Part shown: piece after piece, positions 58,223 through 64,000 of the stretch
Layout of the letters: every line of letters starts with the position of its first letter
Position numbering within the stretch: position 1 is the stretch's first letter
Source: Udeniomyces pyricola
Taxonomy: Eukaryota > Basidiomycota > Tremellomycetes > Cystofilobasidiales > Mrakiaceae
Assembly (NCBI GenBank): GCA_039545295.1
Contig: BCIK01000005.1
Coordinates: 1,196,797-1,260,796 of the forward strand
DNA length: 64,000 nucleotides
Direction of reading: 5' to 3'
Notes under the pieces: generated by a model
Told to the model about the DNA's origin: nothing
Databases searched by the model: none
What the model saw: only the letters and a program-made list of their open reading frames with translations
Made by a program: the position numbers and the translations under genes

Positions 58223-59197
58223 CTTGGCATGCTATTCGAAAGTCAAGAAATGGACACAAAGCAGGAGCCGTTATAGCACAATCAGCGAAGCCAGTCTACG
58301 TTGCGACATGGGGACATGTGCCCTCCGTTCTTTGAGCTGACCAGACATTCCAGATAACGCTCGCTGTCGGTTCTGCAGCAACGACGAAACCATGGAGATT
58401 GGATAAGTAGGCCAGCCTTATGAAGCGTCGCAGGAAGTCGTTGAGAATTCGAGCTATAAATGGCAGACTTACTGGATAGACCACTGGGCTTGAGGACTAT
58501 TCGTCTGACCATGAGGCCGATGGTTTGGCATGGATCGATCTACCCAGAGCGAAGTACGTTTGGTCAAAGTGGATGACAAGTCACACGCTGTCTCGGTGCG
58601 GGTTGGGTATGAGGGTATGAGGGCAAGACATGATTACTCGTCCACTCATCCATCTCAGACGCGCCGACGCGTGCAGAGCGCGAGACCCCGACGGAATTGG
58701 ATATTTAGGCTCGGAGAATATGAACAGTATAATATATATATATATGACACATATATACGCTCATAGCTCATAGACGCGCGCGCATGCATAGACCAAGTTG
58801 ACTTTGGTTGAATTCTGGACGTTCAATCGACGCTCTGGACGTCCATCCCACTTTATATAGAGTTGCACATCTCCGATTTCCTCTGTCTCAATTTCCTTCT
58901 TCCAACTCTGCCTTGCCATGCCGAGACTGTTTAGTGGGTGTGACCAACGTGAATGAATCCGCAGTTCATGCATTCATGCTCATGGACGACTGACTGCTCA
59001 ACTTTATGTACCGCATCCGCTACTCCTTCCGCCACACATCCCAATCCAATATAGATCCAGGTCTTGTCGCCGTCGGATCTCGGTCCACCAAGCGCGTTGC
59101 CTTTTCTGATCCTCTATCTACTTTCCACTCTCTCCAATCAACGAACAACCAGTCCAACCATCGGCCCTTCACTTCCGTCGCACCTCACCTCTCGAGC
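58223..59197. other. intergenic/5' exon region between 56699 gene (-) and 59198 gene (+)
   Basis: May hold one or more 5' exons of the minus-strand gene (58240-58512). Further right it has an ATATATATAT run (58730-58745) and a CGCGCGCGCATGCAT alternation near 58775. The 59198 frame is open upstream to 59006 with an ATG there, but the ATG at 59198 gives the better presequence. Confidence 0.5.
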
Positions 59198-61129
59198 ATG
59201 TCTGCTCGTTTGTTCTCGGTCGTCCCTCGAATCCCGCGTCAGCATGTCGTAACCGCCCCCATTTCGCGTCGCTTCAGCTCCGCTTCCCCGCCTTCCGCCG
59301 TCCAAGAGACCACAGTCGACCCAGAACACGCCTTACTCGAGTCCAACCACCAGTCGGTCCGCGAAGCCTTCTTCCGACTTCCGACTGAACCTCTGGGCTT
59401 TCTTCAGGCCTCTCCTGTTCCGTTGCTGCAGGCCCTTCGCGCCCGCCCGCTTGCTCTCCACATTATCCACCATCACGTGCTTAAGGCTCTCGACACTTAC
59501 GCCACCAATGTCCGTACCTACAAGCAGACGTCCAAAGAGAAAAACGGACCGGTTCTATCGCACAAAGTCAAGACTCAGCTGAGCGATTCGTATGTTCTAT
59601 ATCGAGACTTTTGGGAGGAGGTAGCGCGTAACCCAATCATTCCGACGAAAGCCAGAGAGGAGATGGACCGAGCAGTGAGGAAACACCAGCTGCTCTTTTT
59701 GAAAGAGACGGAAAACTGGCAGGAAATCTACCTTTTGGTTCAGCAGCTGCAGAAAGAGGCGAAGGAGGAAAGGAAGACCCAGCCGGAAGGGAAAGTGAAG
59801 GTTGGGGGCAAGCAGGTCAACATGGCGGTGGATATCGCCTACGAGGGTTTAGTACGTGAAATTTGTTCTGATTGTTGTATTCCGAAAACTTCCAGGACTG
59901 AATATTCTTCAACTACCGGAGTCCGTCGATTGCGTGGACTTTGGTGATGTGTGGGTTTCTTGGAGTTGGCATCCGTTGGAAATCAATTGACCTTTGCTTT
60001 CATGACTTGCTTTTCAACGGTTTCTGTCGCCTTGACATGCTCGATGTCCATTAGCTCCAAGAAATTGCTTACGCGTACTTTGGATCTTCACGGTCACGTC
60101 AAGTTAAACCTCACTCGGTGCTTCGCTTCCTTTCACCCATCCTGTCTTCACTCGCTTCTTCACCATCGCCTATCCGCGTCGCGTTCGCCTCAAAGCATTT
60201 GTCGCGCGTCCTTAACGTCCTTGCAAATCAGTCAATACCTCCAGCCATGCGCGAGGATCTACAGGCGAAGAGCATGTGGATCAAGAAACTTAATCCCGTA
60301 TCCGAACTTGCTGTAACTGTTTTCGCCATCATACACAAGTTCCCCCAGCTTTCGTCTGAGAAGACGCTTTCGATGGTTGTCTTCTCCCTCCAACAATCGG
60401 CGGGCAAATCATACTTCTTCTCCATAGCAGATCTGATCGTCCGCGAAAGCCTTAGCTTGAGCGATTACACTGCGAAAATGGTGAGTTTGAATTGTTTCGT
60501 GTCTCAAGGGCGGGGCATATCGAGACCGGATTGATCATGGTGGGCGAGAACGCAAAATGTACATCATGCATGTCTGGACACACTTACAATGGATTTCGTG
60601 GCTCACTTTTCCCTTTCAGATCATGAACAGATTATCTCGGGATCGCCCGCAAGAAGCCATCCGATTCGTGCGCCATCTGAACTCTCGTTGCATCGCCATA
60701 GATACCTTAACTTGGCGAACTTTTGCCGCCCATCTTGTCTTATCAGAATTCGGCCCTATCCGCAGCCCCGACCGGGTTGCACAAATGTATAAGCTGGTCC
60801 CAGAGGAGCAAAGGGATGTCGTTGAAAAGGCTGTGCTGAGGGCGTTTAAGTTTGCGGAGAAGCGGCCTCCATTCAAGGCTGCCTTTACAAGGCAAGAGGT
60901 CAGGGCGGCACTTGGAAACCATGGAGTGGACGACGGAGCAATCGAGAGGATGTGCGGCACTGACAATGCTGCTACCGATATGGAAATGGAACAGGGGCGG
61001 AACAGCCATGTTGTGGCGCACGTGACGCCTGATGGCGAGAGCAAGAGTGAGGGGCAGGAGAAGACGACGAGCAGAACGTTTGAAGGAAAGTTTGCGGTGG
61101 ATGAAGTGAAGGCTGCTGTGGAGAAGTAG
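59198..61129 (+). CDS. predicted mitochondrial protein, helical-repeat-like, function unknown
   Basis: Family not recognised with confidence. Three exons close in phase (59198-59851, 60055-60480, 60620-61129) to about 529 residues. MSARLFSVVPRIPRQHVVTA + PISRRFSS is a strong matrix-targeting presequence. The body is mostly helical, with VRTYKQTSKEKNGPVLSHKV, a basic linker (KEAKEERKTQPEGKVKVGG), pairs of helices such as REDLQAKSMWIKKLNPVSEL and EKTLSMVVFSLQQSAGKSYF, and NRLSRDRPQEAIRFVRHLNS, which has the feel of PPR/TPR-type mitochondrial RNA-handling proteins. The C terminus is charged and low-complexity (SKSEGQEKTTS). A fungal mitochondrial expression or translation factor is plausible, by inference only. 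An in-frame ATG at 59006 is possible but less likely. Confidence 0.75.
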
Positions 61130-64000
61130 GTCATGAGATGATATCACGTGGCGACCCTGTCTTCGGTTCGGTGTCGAGACATGTCTGATGAGCAAAAGGT
61201 GCGACAAGATGCAAGAACCTCGTCTTTCAAGTCCTGGTGAGGCTGATCAACAGGAATCGCGTTGATCATGATGTTAAATTCTGGTTATCTTGAACCAGCT
61301 TGAATGTCAACAGAAGCTGTCTTATGAAAACCTTTGTCAATAGGTAATTATAGGCGCAGTCGCAGACGTGCAGAGCATTCGGAGGTCGCGTTGAAACGTC
61401 ATGATTTTACATACCAAACAAGAAACAAGAAGATGACGTCACAGGACGTGTCCACATGTTTACCTATGTAGCTCTGAATATATATATATGTATACATATA
61501 GGTAACCTTGTGTAGTACCGATGCTGACCCACCCATCGCGCCGGCTAACTCATGGTGTCAAGACTGTCTAGAACTCGACCATTTCATGGATTTATCAAGT
61601 GCATTGCGTGCGTATAAACGTTCGCACTTGATGGAAGGACCATGGCGTTGTTTGACCTTCTCCCCCTCGAGTTCATGGTTCTCCCATCCGACGTCAATGA
61701 ATTTGCTTGCCTGCAGATATCCGAACTCTCTAGCCTACCACTTTGGAACCGGCTTACAGCTTACGTTCGACTTTCGAGTTGTGAACGCGCGCCCCTGATA
61801 TTTCTATCGACCCAGATTAGTTTCCTTATGAGTCACATTCTTTCTTTTCTCACCGGGAATCGGTAGGCATGCATGCACCCGGTTCGAAGATGTGGAACAA
61901 CGATTGATATCGTAAGATCGGGAAGGCTGACGCATGATGAGGGAGCTCGACAAGAAGGGGGGGGGGGGGGATGGAAAGGACGTAGGGGTTCATGAGTTGG
62001 AAGCGGGTGACCCAAAATGCGACCCTTTTGAGGGAGAAGCAGCGACTTGGCCGGCTCTAGGGCGCGCTCAAGCCATCCGCATCAACTTGGACACGTGGCC
62101 AAGTAATCATTGCCCAAGAAGGATCGTTTGCACTCCGTTGATGTGCCCCTCCTGCATTGATAACGAATTGTGACATACTTTTGAACAGACTTGGATCATA
62201 TCTTCCTGCTCGTGTCCTTCACTGAGCTCGAATCCGCCTGAGGGATGATATCAGCGCACCGAAAGATGAGCGTCATCGATGGCCATCGTTCCAAACGGCG
62301 GGCGTGTTTGGAGCAGCGACATTTCGAGTCGGGTGAGGGCCCGGCTTTTCGTTTCGCACTTTCCAACGCCCACCTGCACCCCGTCTGCCCTGTCAAGTCC
62401 GTCCTCCCATCCTTTCGCTCTGCTCTTTCCCTTTCTCATGTGATTGATCCTTCTGCCTACTTACTCCATACTGACTGATCCTTGTTCGTTACTCTCATCA
62501 ACAGGCCTTCGTTGATTGTCGCCCAACAGCGACGAGCATNTNGACGCGTGAGTTTTGATTTCCTTTTTCTTTGCCCCTCACTACTTCCTCTGCCTCCTTG
62601 GCTACTGCACCCATGGCACTTTTCATTCATCGTGCCCATTTGTCTCANTTCTCTTATGCTAGTGTCGCGCAAAACGTTGCCCGAAGCCACGACGCATACG
62701 TGATGACCGTCATGCCTCGATGTGCTGCGTTCGTTGCTTCGGCATCTCTGCGGTGTGGCCCAGGGCACTTCTACAGTCGCTGATCACATCGCTCTTTGAT
62801 CCATTCTTGCCACAATTCCTCACAACAACGGATCAGTGCTTCACACAGTCCGTTCGCGATATGTACCGGGTGCGGCATGGTCCGAACTGACCCACTTGCG
62901 CGAGCACCCCTCCGCCGTGGCCTTCATCGTTTACCTCACGGATGCCTACTTCTCCTCAACCCTTTCACTCCATCGGTGTCTTCTCAGTCGCTGCGTTACT
63001 ACGTGTGCGAGTCATCAGCTCTTGATCATCCTCGACGTGTGTCTGATCTCCAGCCCTGGGCCTCACATGACCGTGTAGCCTAGTCATCGTGAGTACATTT
63101 CGATCACACTCCGATATCGACTCTCACCAGGAACCATCTCTGTACATGTGTTGATTGCTATGCTACTCTTGCCAACTCTCCTTTCATACTCAACTCGCTT
63201 AGGTCGTTGGGTTCATCATGTCGCAACCCTCACTCATGTGTACGTCTGTCTTTCATCTACGTTCAGACTGGTCATCACCAACCGTTCTTCTGTACCCCAT
63301 CGATACCTCATCTACCTCTTGATCATCTCCCTACTCAAGTACTGACTCGGACATTTGTGTCACTCACTCTACATCGCTCTGCATCAATCCTCAGCCCTCA
63401 TACACCATGACGGATGGTGTGTTGCGTCCTCGACGTCCATACGTACGTCCGGTCTTCTTGTCTTTTGGCTCTATGACTCCTATCATCTTCAGCATAGCGC
63501 CTCGGCTCACTCCAGTCTCTGCCACGACGTGGCCTCCATCCATATCCCCTGAACCCAGCTGTCCATGGATCGAATCTATCCTCATCGCGTCGAGGCATAG
63601 GCTGGGCTTTGGGAATTATCGACCATGACCTGACTTGTGTACGTCTAGCTTCCTTGCGCGATCCTATCTCTGCGTTCATCCATCCTTCCACGTACCTCTT
63701 CGTGTCGTCCATTTCGTGGCCATCCCTTACTTATGCAGTCGTTCATCTGCTGACTCTGTCTCTCTTTTGTTTGCTTGGGCTTCCTTCATATTAACGGCAC
63801 GCCTCCTCGCACATCGTCATCGACACGCCCCTCGACTGAGCTGGACCTGCCTCGCCTGGCGGGTCTGGCTCCTCTTTTTTTTTTTGCGACCGATGTTGCC
63901 TGACCCAAAGGCCAAGTGTGGGTCGTTTTTTCTTCATTCAAGTTATGCCTGGAATCGTCGTGGCCCTGCATTTTCTGTAAAACGCCGTCGTAATCGCGAA
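61130..64000. other. gene-poor tail with ambiguous bases; no gene supported
   Basis: 2.9 kb in which I see no conserved protein segment on either strand. 61130-62400 is mixed, with AT alternation (61478-61500) and a G14 run at 61957-61970. 62400-64000 is T/C-rich on + and has many short intron-like GTAAGT/GTACGT...CAG signals without a consistent frame. Ns occur at 62540, 62542 and 62648, marking uncertain base calls. A non-coding transcript, a fast-evolving gene or an assembly edge are all possible. Confidence 0.5.

Noticed and set aside
58296..58512. Minus-strand frames as first exon of the 56699 gene
   Set aside because: ATG and GTAAGT are present, but the join to the main frame did not close in phase with any acceptor I could see, so it is mentioned but not included.
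61508..61866. Two overlapping + open frames (96 and 74 codons) as small genes
   Set aside because: No recognisable motif, no supporting splice partners, and similar length to random frames nearby.
62836..63083. 80-95-codon + frames in the tail region
   Set aside because: The two frames compete with no codon preference between them, and no conserved residues are visible.
1..64000. tRNA genes, CRISPR arrays, rRNA, intact transposons or telomere repeats
   Set aside because: I looked for T-loop GTTCGAAT-type boxes with paired stems, regular direct repeats with spacers, reverse-transcriptase or transposase motifs and TTAGGG-type arrays. None was found; isolated TTCGAAT matches (for example near 48801 and 62228) lack a tRNA context.

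Overview
The window is 64 kb of gene-dense, intron-rich nuclear DNA from a filamentous or dimorphic fungus, most likely a basidiomycete. The grounds are: nearly every gene is cut by several short introns (about 50-270 bp) with GTRNGT donors and strong pyrimidine tracts; genes alternate strands with 15-800 bp between them; the coding sequence is moderately GC-rich; and the gene families are fungal (Osh1/2-type oxysterol-binding protein, Yap1/Pap1 bZIP, LIP2, CMC2, a secreted GH20). I cannot name the genus from sequence alone.

Layout, left to right. 1-6095 (+): 3' part of the Nup98-Nup96 nucleoporin precursor with its self-cleavage site. 6705-9398 (+): Yap1/Pap1-like bZIP oxidative-stress factor with the basic region split over very small exons. 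10165-11744 (+): unrecognised nuclear-looking Ser-rich protein. 12354-14769 (+): site-2 protease, convergent at 15 bp with 14785-16248 (-): RWD protein Gir2. 16544-17390 (+): small predicted membrane protein. 17506-22913 (-): oxysterol-binding protein with ankyrin repeats, PH domain, FFAT motif and ORD. 23249-25707 (+): Utp18. 25815-28915 (-): secreted beta-N-acetylhexosaminidase. 29398-30605 (+): Ubc13. 30728-32867 (-): Cdc37. 33496-35417 (-): mitoribosomal mL38. 35746-38608 (+): FAD-dependent amine-oxidase-like protein. 39015-40255 (+): Pno1/Dim2. 40714-42287 (+): COP9 signalosome subunit 7. 42733-45089 (-): GH71/GH99-like secreted protein. 45499-46848 (+): Atp11. 47151-47634 (-): Cmc2. 48231-50268 (+): Ser-rich single-pass membrane protein. 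51059-52477 (-): octanoyltransferase Lip2. 52969-54068 (+): mitoribosomal bL19m. 54313-56413 (-): MFS transporter. 56699-58222 (-): unrecognised protein. 59198-61129 (+): predicted mitochondrial protein. 61130-64000: no gene I can support, and three N bases.

Most genes are housekeeping, with no sign of an operon, CRISPR array, prophage or intact transposon. Two functional themes recur. One is mitochondrial biogenesis (mL38, Atp11, Cmc2, Lip2, bL19m, the 59198 gene), with a dense block between 45.5 and 54 kb. The other is ribosome biogenesis (Utp18, Pno1, Gir2). Nup98-96, Cdc37, CSN7 and Ubc13 are general cell machinery.

Many gene models were closed by hand by matching splice phases to conserved protein motifs. 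The most noteworthy observations are a 7-nt micro-exon in the FAD enzyme, two introns that seem to need GC-AG splicing, a Yap1 homologue with only four cysteines, a site-2 protease with the active-site variant HEPAH, and a strand rule for long C-homopolymers. I did not find convincing evidence of an undescribed multi-gene system.
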